Source of the DNA: Rikenellaceae bacterium UBA1749
GTDB lineage: Bacteria; Bacteroidota; Bacteroidia; Bacteroidales; Rikenellaceae
Direction of reading: 5' to 3'
Assembly (NCBI GenBank): GCA_002315675.1
Contig: DCHP01000001.1
Location: 1-51,875, forward strand
DNA: 51,875 nucleotides
The notes below the pieces were generated by a model. It did not search any database and was not told the origin of the DNA. It was given only the letters and a program-made list of their open reading frames with translations. Positions 16,415-25,255 of this stretch are shown in pieces (positions within the stretch are counted from its first letter, which is position 1; every line of letters starts with the position of its first letter). Made by a program: the position numbers and the translations under genes.

Positions 16415-17275
16415 TTAGTTGCCGATGAAATATTTGGTAATTGACTCTGCATAACTGCGTGAAACAGGTATGTTGGTTATATCCGGATTGTCCATCTCAA
16501 TGAAGATGCCGTCATGGGTACGTGTAATTGTATTTACATGATCAAAGTTTACCATATATGATCTGTGGCATCTCAGGACATTGCTTCCGGTAAACATTGA
16601 ACTCATGCTTTTCAGTGTATTGCGAAGGAAAAATTTATTGATTCCTGCATTGTGCAGGTACCATATGCATACGTAATTGTCTGCAGATTCCAGAAATAGA
16701 AGATTTTCCTTTTTTATTGACAATCTCATTTCATTCTTTTCATCAAGAAATGATAGATTGGTACTGTTAGTCTGATTGTTGTTGCCAGTATTGTTTTCGA
16801 TTATTTCTTTAAGTTTGTTGATCTGAATCTTCTGATCTTTGATAATTATTGTAAGAATTGAGATTGAGTATGGAATCAGTAATATCAGTGGAGTATATTT
16901 TATTGCAACAGAGAAATCTGTTGAGAATTTTTCAAAGCTGAATCCCCCTTTTACAAATACTGGAATTATTGAATATACTGCAGCCATGGTTATTATTTCC
17001 GAAAATATCCATATGGAAAATTTAGTATATCCAATATTATGCTTTTTGCCATACAAGTACATGATAGTCCTGGATATGGAAATGATTGCCATTCCCAATA
17101 GAATTACTATTAAAACGAATATCCATAATCTGTTATTGGCTACACCCCAGTTCGTTGATCGGAATGGTTCGTACAACCAATAGAATATTCCTGTAATCAG
17201 CCCGGTCAGAAGTACAATTCTTGTACTATTCCATGTTCTGTACAGATACTCCGAAATATTATTATCCTTTTCCAT
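16415..17275 (-). CDS. Membrane-anchored LytTR-family transcription regulator
   Basis: I chose ATG 17275 (286 residues). A longer reading from 17395 would pass through the V-ATPase terminator. Four hydrophobic segments lie near residues 20-38, 50-72, 85-110 and 125-150. A probable coiled coil follows (DQKIQINKLKEIIENN), then a polar N/T-rich linker. The C-terminal LytTR DNA-binding domain occupies about residues 187-286 (LLFLESADNYVCIWY, VLRCHRSYMVNFDHV, IPVSRSYAESITKYF). LytTR proteins usually receive signals from a histidine kinase, but none is adjacent. Here the membrane part probably senses directly. Targets are unknown. Confidence 0.85.
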   Translation of the reverse strand: MEKDNNISEYLYRTWNSTRIVLLTGLITGIFYWLYEPFRSTNWGVANNRLWIFVLIVILLGMAIISISRTIMYLYGKKHNIGYTKFSIWIFSEIITMAAVYSIIPVFVKGGFSFEKFSTDFSVAIKYTPLILLIPYSISILTIIIKDQKIQINKLKEIIENNTGNNNQTNSTNLSFLDEKNEMRLSIKKENLLFLESADNYVCIWYLHNAGINKFFLRNTLKSMSSMFTGSNVLRCHRSYMVNFDHVNTITRTHDGIFIEMDNPDITNIPVSRSYAESITKYFIGN

Positions 17276-17299
17276 GGGTACAAAATTACTAATTTTGTA

Positions 17300-17339
17300 T
17301 AAAAAGCAAACGCCTTCCCTCAAAGGGAAGGCGTTTGCT
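17300..17339 (-). terminator. Terminator of the V-type ATPase operon
   Basis: A perfect 16 bp GC-rich stem (17305-17320 with 17324-17339) has a 3-base loop. On the minus strand it is followed by TTTTT. It lies just after the atpK stop codon and before the LytTR gene. Confidence 0.93.
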
Positions 17340-17357
17340 ATAATAAGTCTTAGAAGA

Positions 17358-17801
17358 CTATAGAGCCTGGCCAACAAAGAATACTGCTGCAACACCCAGG
17401 ATAGCGTAAAGTTCTGGGAACGCTACAAGAATCAATGTGTTACCGAATACGTCATGACCATTTCCAATTGCAGTGATACCATTTGCTGATAATTGACCCT
17501 GACGGATTGAACTTAATAGACAAACAAGTCCGCATGCCAAACCGACTCCGAATATGGCTGCAGCCTGGTACATAGTAATGTCTGGAGTCAGGAATCCTTT
17601 AAGAAGGAAGTATCCCAAGAATCCATACAAACCTTGTGTTGACGGCATGGCAGTAAGAATCATGTAACTACCAAATGCGTCTTTGTTCTTTTTCATTGCA
17701 CCGACCGCTGCATTACCACTGATGGTTGTACCATAGCAACTACCAATACCTGAAAGCAGCAACATTAATGCGATGCCAATGTAAGCAAGTAAGATTTCCA
17801 T
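17358..17801 (-). CDS. ntpK: V-type ATP synthase subunit K (proteolipid)
   Basis: This membrane rotor subunit carries the translocated ion. The 147 residues form two fused hairpins (four helices). Only the second hairpin keeps the ion-binding carboxylate, Glu130 in FPELYAILG; the first has Gln56 in PSTQGLYGF. Thr55, Gln56, Gln101 (SIRQGQLSANG) and Glu130 line up with residues I recall as Na+ ligands in Enterococcus hirae NtpK (Thr64, Gln65, Gln110, Glu139), which points to sodium rather than proton coupling. It is the last gene of the operon, 20 bp after subunit I. Confidence 0.94.
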   Translation of the reverse strand: MEILLAYIGIALMLLLSGIGSCYGTTISGNAAVGAMKKNKDAFGSYMILTAMPSTQGLYGFLGYFLLKGFLTPDITMYQAAAIFGVGLACGLVCLLSSIRQGQLSANGITAIGNGHDVFGNTLILVAFPELYAILGVAAVFFVGQAL

Positions 17802-17821
17802 TTTTTTATTGTTTTTAGTTA

Positions 17822-19651
17822 TTAATTATTTTCTTCACAATTCGCTGATTTGCGGAATGGGTTGAAACTTCTGCCTCCTCCTTCAAATTCAGCGTTCTTA
17901 TAAAACTCTACAAATGTAAGTCTGACTGGGTGAACGAAAGCTCCTAGGGAACTGACAAATATGTTCAGTCCATGTCCAATTACAAGAATAATCAACATTA
18001 TTATCTGTTTCAGAATGATAATGTCTCCACTTAGTCCTATTGCCAGTTCGTTGAATACCTGTGCGATAATTGCACCTGCAAGACCGATGGCAAATAGTCG
18101 GACGTAGGAAATAAGGTCTCCTATGATACCTGTTGCCATTTCGTAGATGCTATAGAGACCTTTACCAAAACTTGCAAATATGTTTGCCTTTGGATTTGCA
18201 AAGAACAGAATCAGTACGCCGGCAACAATAAGCGTAATCTTATATGCAATTGAACCTGTTCCAATATATGCCGCATTCCATGACATAAGGTCAGCTGCAT
18301 ATGCTCCCATTGATGACAGGAATAAAATGCACCATCCAAGACTTGACAGGCCATAGATAAAACTACCACCTCTTTTTGATCTGTTAACGATTCTAAGTAT
18401 CTGACCAAACATGACCTGAATAACCCCAAGTATGATTGAGAAATAGAAAGACTTAATAGGATCAGTAAGTAGCATATACTTCTGGCATCCCTTCAGTGCA
18501 TCTATCTTTATCAGTTCTATACCAAACATATTGCCGGAGATGAATCCGAAAAATGTTCCTGCAGCTGCCAGATACAGAACAAGTTTTGCGTAGTCTTTGT
18601 AATTCTTTGGAATCTTCTTCCATAATGCAGTTATTGCAATTATGAACATAAGTCCATAGCCGGCATCACCAAGGCACATGCCGAAGAATATCATGAAGAA
18701 TGGTGCAAAGAATGGTGTCAAGTCCAGTTCATTGTATGCCGGATTCATATATAATCTTCCTACAGGTTCAAATAATCTCGCGAAGAAATTATTTTTAAGT
18801 TTAATAGGAGGATTATTCTCAATCTTTGCATCTTCATAGTAATAAATTACTTCATTGTCATCAAGAAAACCGGTTACCTTTTCAGTAAGGTTCTTCTCTG
18901 ACCATCCTTCAAGTATTTTGACATATCCTTCAACGGCATCTTCAGCAGAGTTCAGTGTATGTTCAAAATTGTATACATCACTATCTTCCAATGCCTTCTG
19001 CTTGATATCGCCAGCAGAAAGCGCAGCTTTTGCCAATATGTCCTGTAATTCTTTCTGTTCCTTGATATACTGCTCAATTTGAGCCTGTTTTTCAAGGTAT
19101 GACATCTCAGGAGCGCGCAGTTCAGTTGCGTTCACGTCGAATTTTTCTGTTGCACTTTCTCCCGCTATGATGAAGTAGACTTTAGAGTCCTTTCTTTCAA
19201 TAACCTCAATAGGGTATATTTGTTCCCATGGTGAGAAGTAATTCTTTGCTGAAGTTACAAAGAAATGCAGGTAAACGCCTTCTGACTTGAGTGTTTTGAT
19301 TATTTCCTTATCAAAATCTCCCCAGATTTCCAGACTCTTAAGATCTTCTTCAGCTTTTGCAATCTTGGCTTCTAGTTCTGATGTCTTTCTTGAAGCTTCT
19401 TCCCATTCATTTATAGCTTCTTCAATAGTCGCAAATTTCTCATTGGTAGAACTACTCTTGAAGGACCTCATAGCCTTTGCAATCTTCAGATAATTGCAGC
19501 TATTGGTATTCAATGCTTCAATTTTATCATCACCACGCCATGATTTAACTGTAGTTATGTCAACGACCCCTAGTTCCCGCAGATTCTCCAGAAAATTGGG
19601 AGTCTCCTCTGCGTGAAGAACGAAGGTGTATCGTGTCATAGGAACTATCAT
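17822..19651 (-). CDS. ntpI: V-type ATP synthase subunit I
   Basis: Subunit I (the 'a' subunit equivalent) forms the ion half-channels and part of the stator. The 609-residue protein has a soluble coiled-coil N-terminal half (helical segments near residues 85-110 and 185-220). The C-terminal membrane half has about seven helices (LTPFFAPFFMIFFGMCLGDAGYG, then LISYVRLFAIGLAGAIIAQ with the conserved Arg in a helix). The extreme C-terminus reads VRLTFVEFYKNAEFEGGGRSFNPF, typical of the family. It sits between the D and K genes, with gaps of 14 and 20 bp. Confidence 0.93.
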   Translation of the reverse strand: MIVPMTRYTFVLHAEETPNFLENLRELGVVDITTVKSWRGDDKIEALNTNSCNYLKIAKAMRSFKSSSTNEKFATIEEAINEWEEASRKTSELEAKIAKAEEDLKSLEIWGDFDKEIIKTLKSEGVYLHFFVTSAKNYFSPWEQIYPIEVIERKDSKVYFIIAGESATEKFDVNATELRAPEMSYLEKQAQIEQYIKEQKELQDILAKAALSAGDIKQKALEDSDVYNFEHTLNSAEDAVEGYVKILEGWSEKNLTEKVTGFLDDNEVIYYYEDAKIENNPPIKLKNNFFARLFEPVGRLYMNPAYNELDLTPFFAPFFMIFFGMCLGDAGYGLMFIIAITALWKKIPKNYKDYAKLVLYLAAAGTFFGFISGNMFGIELIKIDALKGCQKYMLLTDPIKSFYFSIILGVIQVMFGQILRIVNRSKRGGSFIYGLSSLGWCILFLSSMGAYAADLMSWNAAYIGTGSIAYKITLIVAGVLILFFANPKANIFASFGKGLYSIYEMATGIIGDLISYVRLFAIGLAGAIIAQVFNELAIGLSGDIIILKQIIMLIILVIGHGLNIFVSSLGAFVHPVRLTFVEFYKNAEFEGGGRSFNPFRKSANCEENN

Positions 19652-19665
19652 ATCTTTTTCCCTTT

Positions 19666-20268
19666 CTACTGTTGTTCTTCAGTCTCCCTTTCCAGACGAG
19701 CCTTGAAAATCTTCTGTGAAGATTTACTCAAGTTCTCTTCATCTTCTAGGAAACGTTTAATCTTTAGTATGGCTTCTTCGTATCCGGGAATCTGTACTTT
19801 TTCATACAGATTGACTTTCTGGGTAGTTTTCTTTCTTGCTCTTTCAAGTAATTCAGATCTGCGAAGGAATACCTCCCGTCGGATTCCTGTTTCAGCAAGT
19901 CCTTTAAGAATTTTCTTTCCATCTGCCCACCAGGTTGGTGATGTGAATAAGTTCACAAAACTTTCTTCATATTGAACAGATTCAAGAACCGGAACGATGA
20001 CGCCAGCAATTTTTTGTTCAGCCAAATTAACATCCTTTACCGCTATGAGTGAAGGATCAAATTCGCTCCACAACGCTGACATATATGAATATGAGTCTAA
20101 TAGACGCTTTAGCTCCTTGTCTTGTTTCTGAGCTTCTGTTTTGGCATTTTTAACTTCAAGACGCAAGGCACTCTCCTTACTTTTTATAGTAGGAAGGGCA
20201 TTCTTGCGAATCTTGAGCTGTCGGCCAAGTTCTGTCAGCGACGTTTTATTGAACTGGTATTTTATCAT
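19666..20268 (-). CDS. ntpD: V-type ATP synthase subunit D
   Basis: Subunit D is the central rotor shaft inside the A3B3 head. The 200-residue protein is almost entirely two long helices, with the start FNKTSLTELGRQLKIRKNALPTIKSK and a C-terminal helix KIKRFLEDEENLSKSSQKIFKARLERE. Length fits the family. It lies 11 bp after subunit B and 14 bp before subunit I. Confidence 0.92.
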   Translation of the reverse strand: MIKYQFNKTSLTELGRQLKIRKNALPTIKSKESALRLEVKNAKTEAQKQDKELKRLLDSYSYMSALWSEFDPSLIAVKDVNLAEQKIAGVIVPVLESVQYEESFVNLFTSPTWWADGKKILKGLAETGIRREVFLRRSELLERARKKTTQKVNLYEKVQIPGYEEAILKIKRFLEDEENLSKSSQKIFKARLERETEEQQ

Positions 20269-20279
20269 ATATTAATTCC

Positions 20280-21596
20280 TTATTCTGCTTTTGGCCAGAA
20301 TTCGTTCATAATTTCTTCTTTAATAGCTACCTCAGATTTACTGAAATATTTTGCAAACAGTTTCCATGCAGTATCAAGCATCTCATTTATAGGGATGTTT
20401 ACATCTATTGCAAGCAATCTTTCAGAATAGTCCTTGGCAAATGCAAGTGCTCTATTGTCATAGTCAGAAAGGTCGAAACCGTTTTCCAATTTTGTCTTGG
20501 CATTTGCTGCATCTGCATAAAGACGGATTGCGGCGTTCATTACCTGTGGGTGGTCTCTTCTTGTCTTCTTTCCGGCGACAAGTTGTTTCAGTCGTGAAAG
20601 TGAACGGAACGGGTCGATAATTACCTTTCCAATTTCAGAGTCATTACGAAGGAACAACTGACCTTCTGTGATATAACCTGTATTATCTGGTACAGCATGA
20701 GTAATATCTCCACCATTAAGTGTTGTTACGGCAAGAATAGTAATTGAACCACCTGATGGGAGCTGAACGGCTTTTTCATAAATCTTAGCCAGATCTGAGT
20801 ATAGTGATCCTGGCATTGAATCCTTCGACGGAATCTGGTCCATACGATTACTTACTATTGCAAGTGCATCTGCATACAATGTCATATCAGTAAGCAGTAC
20901 CAGAACCTTTTCATTATTATCAACGGCAAAATATTCAGCAGCTGTCAATGCCATGTCAGGAACAAGTAGACGTTCAACCGGAGGATTGTCAGTTGTGTTC
21001 ACGAACGCAACAATCTTATCAAGGACGCCAGCGTTGTCAAAAGCATTTCTATAGAAAAGATAGTCATCATTTGTCAACCCCATACCGCCAAGGATGATTC
21101 TATCAACATCAGCTCTGAGGGCAACCATTGCCATTACCTGATTGTATGGCTGGTTAGGGTCAGCGAAGAATGGTATCTTCTGTCCAGAAACCAATGTGTT
21201 ATTCAAGTCAATACCTGCAATACCTGTTGGTATCAATTCTGATGGCTGTTTACGTTTGTATGGATTTACCGTAGGACCACCAGTTTCTCTTTCTTCTCCT
21301 TGAATGTCAGCTCCGTCCAGTGGATGACCATAGGCATCAAAGAATCTGCCGCATAGTTCATGGGATACTTTCAGCATGGGAGAGTGTCCTAGAAACTCTA
21401 CCTCTGCATTTGTCGGAATTCCATTTGTCCCTTCAAATACCTGCAGCGTAACTTCATTTCCATTGATCTTTACAACCTGAGCAAGACGTCCGTCTACTTT
21501 TGCAAGTTCATCATTTGCAGCTCCAGTAGCCTTAAGCGTTACAGTTGCCTTTGTAAGGGCTGTAAGGTGTGTATATGTCTTTTGGAATGCACTCAT
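20280..21596 (-). CDS. ntpB: V-type ATP synthase subunit B
   Basis: This is the non-catalytic nucleotide-fold subunit of the A3B3 head. The 438-residue protein has the beta-barrel N-terminus, then PYKRKQPSELIPTGIAGIDLNNTLVSGQKIP. It lacks a Walker A loop, as expected for B (ADPNQPYNQV replaces it). LLTDMTLYADAL and SMPGSLYSDLAKIYEKA follow. The short form without a long C-terminal extension agrees with Bacteroidota and Chlamydia-type V-ATPases. Confidence 0.95.
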   Translation of the reverse strand: MSAFQKTYTHLTALTKATVTLKATGAANDELAKVDGRLAQVVKINGNEVTLQVFEGTNGIPTNAEVEFLGHSPMLKVSHELCGRFFDAYGHPLDGADIQGEERETGGPTVNPYKRKQPSELIPTGIAGIDLNNTLVSGQKIPFFADPNQPYNQVMAMVALRADVDRIILGGMGLTNDDYLFYRNAFDNAGVLDKIVAFVNTTDNPPVERLLVPDMALTAAEYFAVDNNEKVLVLLTDMTLYADALAIVSNRMDQIPSKDSMPGSLYSDLAKIYEKAVQLPSGGSITILAVTTLNGGDITHAVPDNTGYITEGQLFLRNDSEIGKVIIDPFRSLSRLKQLVAGKKTRRDHPQVMNAAIRLYADAANAKTKLENGFDLSDYDNRALAFAKDYSERLLAIDVNIPINEMLDTAWKLFAKYFSKSEVAIKEEIMNEFWPKAE

Positions 21597-21608
21597 ATTA
21601 TTATTTTT

Positions 21609-23360
21609 TTATTTTTTCTCGTTAAGTATATCATTAACCTGATTCATGTATTTGTCAAACTGTTCGCTTTTCCATTCGGAGTAGTTCATTTGACGCAAAG
21701 TATTAATCAGTCGTTTGTAATATGAAGAACATTCTTCAAAATCTTTAAAATCACGTTTCCCGTCGCAGATTGACATTACGAGTTCAAACATCATCTTCTG
21801 GCGTTCCATAGGGCAGTTTGCATCGGTAACATCGAAACTATCCTGCTGTAGAATCACAAAGTCAATCAATTCAGATTTCCAGAAACGATCATGATATTCA
21901 ACAGGAACACTATCATCTCCAAGGATATTGATTTGTTCATTGGCTTCCTTGCCTCGCTGGACATATGTCTTGGCTCTGGTTACAAGTTCAGTCCACCCTG
22001 CACCGAATTTCTCTTCAAGTGTTTTCTGGATTTCTTCATATTCAAGGTACTTGGAATAACTTTCAAGTGGGTCAATTGCAGGGTAACGTTTTGAGTCTGC
22101 GCGTGATTGCTGAAGTGCGTAGAAACATCTTGCAGCCTTTTTGGTGGATTCAGTTACTGGTTCCTTCAGGTTACCACCGGCCGGTGATACGGTTCCTAAG
22201 AAAGTAACGGAACCTGTTTTCCCATTTGGAAGATATACATATCCTGCGCGGGCGTAGAATTCTGAAATAATGGCAGAAAGGTCCATTGGGAATGCATCCT
22301 GTCCTGGAAGTTCCTCAAGACGATTACTCATTTCACGTAGAGCCTGAGCCCAGCGGGAAGTAGAGTCGGCAAGAAGGAGTACTTTATAACCCATAGCCCT
22401 GTAATATTCACCAATAGTCATAGCCGTGTAAACTGACGCCTCACGTGCGGAAACTGGCATATTTGAAGTATTGGCGATAATTACTGTACGTTCCATCAAT
22501 TTTCTTCCGGTATGAGGGTCATCAAGTTCAGGGAATTCAACGAATGTTTCTACAACCTCGTTGGCACGTTCACCACAAGCTGCTATGATGATAACCTGAG
22601 CATCTGCCTGTTTTGAAATGGCATGCTGAAGCACGGTTTTTCCGGCACCGAATGGTCCAGGGATGAAACCTGTACCACCTTCTGCAATTGGGTTGAAAGT
22701 ATCAATTGCTCGAATACCGGTCTCAAGAGTGTATTTTGGACGAGGTTTGCTGGTAAATGCCGTAACGGGGACTTTCACAGGCCATTTCTGAATCATGGTA
22801 ACAGGAAGTTCCTCGCCTTCTTCATTCTCAATAACTGCTATTGTGTCAGTTATTTTATATGTTCCTTTTTCTTTGATAGACTTGACTTTGTACTGACCTT
22901 TGCACTTGAATGGGACCATGATTTTATGTTCCAACCATCCTTCAGGAACCCATCCTAGCCAGTTACCGGCTACCACGATGTCTCCTACATTACATAACGG
23001 AGTAAACTCCCAAGTGGAATTCATGTCCAACGGATCATTGTATGTCCCTCTTTGAAGGAATACATCTTCCATTGCTTTTAGGTCATTTTGAAGACCATCG
23101 TATATACGAGTTAAAATGCCAGGCCCTAGAGTTGCTTCTAGCATATTCCCCTGGAATTCAACCTTTGCTCCGATTCCCAGTCCTCTGGTACTTTCGAATA
23201 CCTGAACGAAGGCGTTTTCTCCTTTAATCTTGATAACTTCAGCCATCAAACGGATATTCCCCAGCTCAATGTAGCAAATTTCATTCTGAGCTACCGGCCC
23301 GAATGTTTTTACCGTTACAAGATTGGCAATTACGCCTACTACTTCACCAGTTGTTTTCAT
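21609..23360 (-). CDS. ntpA: V-type ATP synthase subunit A (catalytic)
   Basis: This subunit hydrolyses or synthesises ATP. The 583-residue protein has the Walker A loop GPFGAGKT at residues 235-242. The long 'non-homologous' insertion typical of A subunits precedes it (NSTWEFTP, GWLEHKIMVP). Catalytic-site motifs follow: ACGERANEVVET, LLADSTSRWAQALREMS and FPMDLSAIISEFYARAG. It lies 14 bp after the DUF2764 gene and 12 bp before subunit B. Confidence 0.97.
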   Translation of the reverse strand: MKTTGEVVGVIANLVTVKTFGPVAQNEICYIELGNIRLMAEVIKIKGENAFVQVFESTRGLGIGAKVEFQGNMLEATLGPGILTRIYDGLQNDLKAMEDVFLQRGTYNDPLDMNSTWEFTPLCNVGDIVVAGNWLGWVPEGWLEHKIMVPFKCKGQYKVKSIKEKGTYKITDTIAVIENEEGEELPVTMIQKWPVKVPVTAFTSKPRPKYTLETGIRAIDTFNPIAEGGTGFIPGPFGAGKTVLQHAISKQADAQVIIIAACGERANEVVETFVEFPELDDPHTGRKLMERTVIIANTSNMPVSAREASVYTAMTIGEYYRAMGYKVLLLADSTSRWAQALREMSNRLEELPGQDAFPMDLSAIISEFYARAGYVYLPNGKTGSVTFLGTVSPAGGNLKEPVTESTKKAARCFYALQQSRADSKRYPAIDPLESYSKYLEYEEIQKTLEEKFGAGWTELVTRAKTYVQRGKEANEQINILGDDSVPVEYHDRFWKSELIDFVILQQDSFDVTDANCPMERQKMMFELVMSICDGKRDFKDFEECSSYYKRLINTLRQMNYSEWKSEQFDKYMNQVNDILNEKK

Positions 23361-23374
23361 CTATATAATAATTT

Positions 23375-24226
23375 TTATTCCAAATTAAGGTTTTCTGTAA
23401 ATGAGGATACTATTTCTCTAAAGCGTTTGTCTCCACTTTCTTTATCCATAAAGCTCCACCTTGCAAGAATGTTCAGGTGAACCATGTATCCCAGAAGATA
23501 ATCAATGGAGAAAAACTCCTGTTCGCATAGCGAGTCGGCGATATTCCACTTCAATGTATCCAACTTCTTTTCACGTTCAATAAAATCTTCAATCTGCAGT
23601 GTAGACATCAATTCTTCAAACCATTCAAAGTCTGCTGCCATACCAAAGTCGTCTGCCATGGATGAGACAAGCGTCTGCTCGATTTCGCTGTCCCCTATGA
23701 CAAAAGATATTGGGTCAATTCCCTGTGCCTTTGCATATGATACGGCAATGATGTTCCTGATTGTCCTGTCTGAACAGCTCCAAAGTCTCAAGAATTTTGA
23801 ATTTGACTGACTTGCAAGGGAATAATAAATATTCAGCAATTCTGAATGTAGCTGTTCGATATCCCCCTTTTCGTCCTTGAAGAAGTTGTCCAACTTGATT
23901 CCTATCTCACCGGGTAATTTGCTCTGATAAGGCTCGTCGTCGTTTGCAGAAACACGGCAATGTTCTATTTCCTGAACAATTTCCTCTTTCTTTAAATTCC
24001 CCAGGGGACTAAAAAGTGAAGTCCCTCCCTTGATAGTGCTTATTATGTTCTCAATATCATAGAACATATAAAGTAACTCAAGGGATTCTCTGTCTGCGCT
24101 TGATAGTTCAGATGAGATTTCATCTCTTATCTCATTGGGAAGTTCTGCTCCCTTGGATGAAAAATCAAGAGCATACTCCTTCAATGAAGCAACTAGACAA
24201 TAGTACTTGTTTTTTATTCCAAACAT
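23375..24226 (-). CDS. V-type ATPase-associated DUF2764 protein, probable C-like subunit
   Basis: The 283-residue protein is largely helical and begins KNKYYCLVASLKEYALDFSS, matching the DUF2764 family found inside V-ATPase operons of Bacteroidota and Chlamydiae. No separate subunit C or F gene is present in this operon. The gene's position between E and A suggests it performs the C (d-type) connector role between rotor shaft and proteolipid ring. That role is inference from context; no catalytic motif is seen. It starts 2 bp after the subunit E stop codon. Confidence 0.8.
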   Translation of the reverse strand: MFGIKNKYYCLVASLKEYALDFSSKGAELPNEIRDEISSELSSADRESLELLYMFYDIENIISTIKGGTSLFSPLGNLKKEEIVQEIEHCRVSANDDEPYQSKLPGEIGIKLDNFFKDEKGDIEQLHSELLNIYYSLASQSNSKFLRLWSCSDRTIRNIIAVSYAKAQGIDPISFVIGDSEIEQTLVSSMADDFGMAADFEWFEELMSTLQIEDFIEREKKLDTLKWNIADSLCEQEFFSIDYLLGYMVHLNILARWSFMDKESGDKRFREIVSSFTENLNLE

Positions 24227-24228
24227 AT

Positions 24229-24822
24229 TTATTTGTAAAGAATTTCAGCAATACGCTGGCGGATATAACCGCGGAACAGATCTTTGAAATCTCCGTCTGT
24301 AAAACTAATGTAGTAACTTCCATCCTTTGGCGCAATACGGAAAGGAACTTTTACTTTTCCGTCAGTTGTTACTTCAACGCCATCTTTAAGGTAATCACCG
24401 ATAGCTTTCTGGATTTCATCAGCAAAATTGTCAGGGACAACGACATTGATGCCACTGGATGATGCAGGGTTGAAGTTCTTTACAGCTTCAATCACCATAT
24501 TCTTGATGAAAGAACCATCCTTCCAACATTCTGAAATCTTGTCGTCAACAACTTTCGTCTTTATTAAACCTTCAATCTGTTGTTGCAATGCACTAAGTAA
24601 TTGGGATGATGCAAGGCGTAATTCATTCTCAGTAGTCGCTTTCAAAGATTCTGCCTTAGCGTTTGCAGCTGATACAATACCTTCAGCTTCTACTTGAGCT
24701 TTCTTTACTATTTCTTCAGCCTCTTTTTTGGCTTTTTCTACAATTTCGGCTGCTTCAGCTTTACCCTTGCTTAACCCGTCTTCAAATAATTTCTGGGTTA
24801 ATTCTTGAAGTTTGTTTTCCAT
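24229..24822 (-). CDS. ntpE: V-type ATP synthase subunit E
   Basis: Subunit E is the peripheral stalk. The 197-residue protein has a long N-terminal coiled coil rich in Ala, Glu and Lys (SKGKAEAAEIVEKAKKEAEEI). The globular C-terminal half ends GYIRQRIAEILYK. It is the first gene of the operon, with a clear promoter 55 bp upstream. No separate G/H stalk gene is seen here. Confidence 0.9.
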   Translation of the reverse strand: MENKLQELTQKLFEDGLSKGKAEAAEIVEKAKKEAEEIVKKAQVEAEGIVSAANAKAESLKATTENELRLASSQLLSALQQQIEGLIKTKVVDDKISECWKDGSFIKNMVIEAVKNFNPASSSGINVVVPDNFADEIQKAIGDYLKDGVEVTTDGKVKVPFRIAPKDGSYYISFTDGDFKDLFRGYIRQRIAEILYK

Positions 24823-24876
24823 GTTAGTTATTTACGTTATTGCTCTATCATTGCTGATAGTTATCCAATTCACTTA

Positions 24877-24906
24877 CAAAGTTAATTATTATATTGAAAT
24901 ATCAAA
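24877..24906 (-). promoter_or_regulatory. Promoter of the V-type ATPase operon
   Basis: On the minus strand a TTTG -33 box (24903-24906) and a TAACTTTG -7 box (24877-24884) are 18 bp apart. The expected transcript start leaves a leader of roughly 45-50 bases before the subunit E start. Confidence 0.75.
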
Positions 24907-24956
24907 ATTTGAATTTTAAATACATATTTTTTCATTTTTGAGACAGCTTTCGCTAT

Positions 24957-25022
24957 GCTATTAGGAGTAGTCCGGTTAGCAGATATTCAGAGGGGGCTTA
25001 TTTCGCCCCTCTGCATAATAGC
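24957..25022. other. Large hairpin downstream of rsmH
   Basis: An outer stem GCTATTA/TAATAGC (24957-24963 with 25016-25022) encloses an inner stem CAGAGGGG/CCCCTCTG (24988-24995 with 25006-25013). There is no T tract on either strand, so it is not a classical terminator. It may protect or end the rsmH transcript. Confidence 0.5.
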
Positions 25023-25045
25023 GGCTGTAATGTGCTATTTCAAAC

Positions 25046-25140
25046 ATAGGTACTTGAAATAGTCCAAATTTTGGGAAACACCCACATTCAGAGATCTGTG
25101 ATAGTAGTAAAAATGACAAATAATACTTTCAGTGTGCTCA
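25046..25140 (+). repeat. Inverted-end dispersed repeat, copy B
   Basis: Copy B runs in the same direction as copies A and D. It has the left end GTACTTGAAATAGTCC, then AAATTTTGGGAAAC, a degenerate centre GAGATCTGTG, AAAAATGACAAATAATA, and the right end CTTTCAGTGTGCTCA. It sits about 115 bp downstream of the rsmH stop codon. Confidence 0.7.
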
Positions 25141-25255
25141 TTTTTTGCGGAGATAATTTCCCAACCGGGGTGTCTGATCCCCCCAAAAGACTGTTATCAA
25201 TTAGTAGACTAGTCCGACATAGAGCGGATATTAATATGATGGGATGGTGTGATGA

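Larger units (their letters stand above)
24823..25255. other. 433 bp gene-free gap between ntpE and rsmH
   Basis: The gap holds the V-ATPase promoter (24877-24906), a large hairpin (24957-25022) and copy B of the dispersed repeat (25046-25140). About 115 bp next to the rsmH stop codon remain without recognisable features. An open frame starting at 25071 runs antisense into rsmH and is not credible. Confidence 0.7.
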
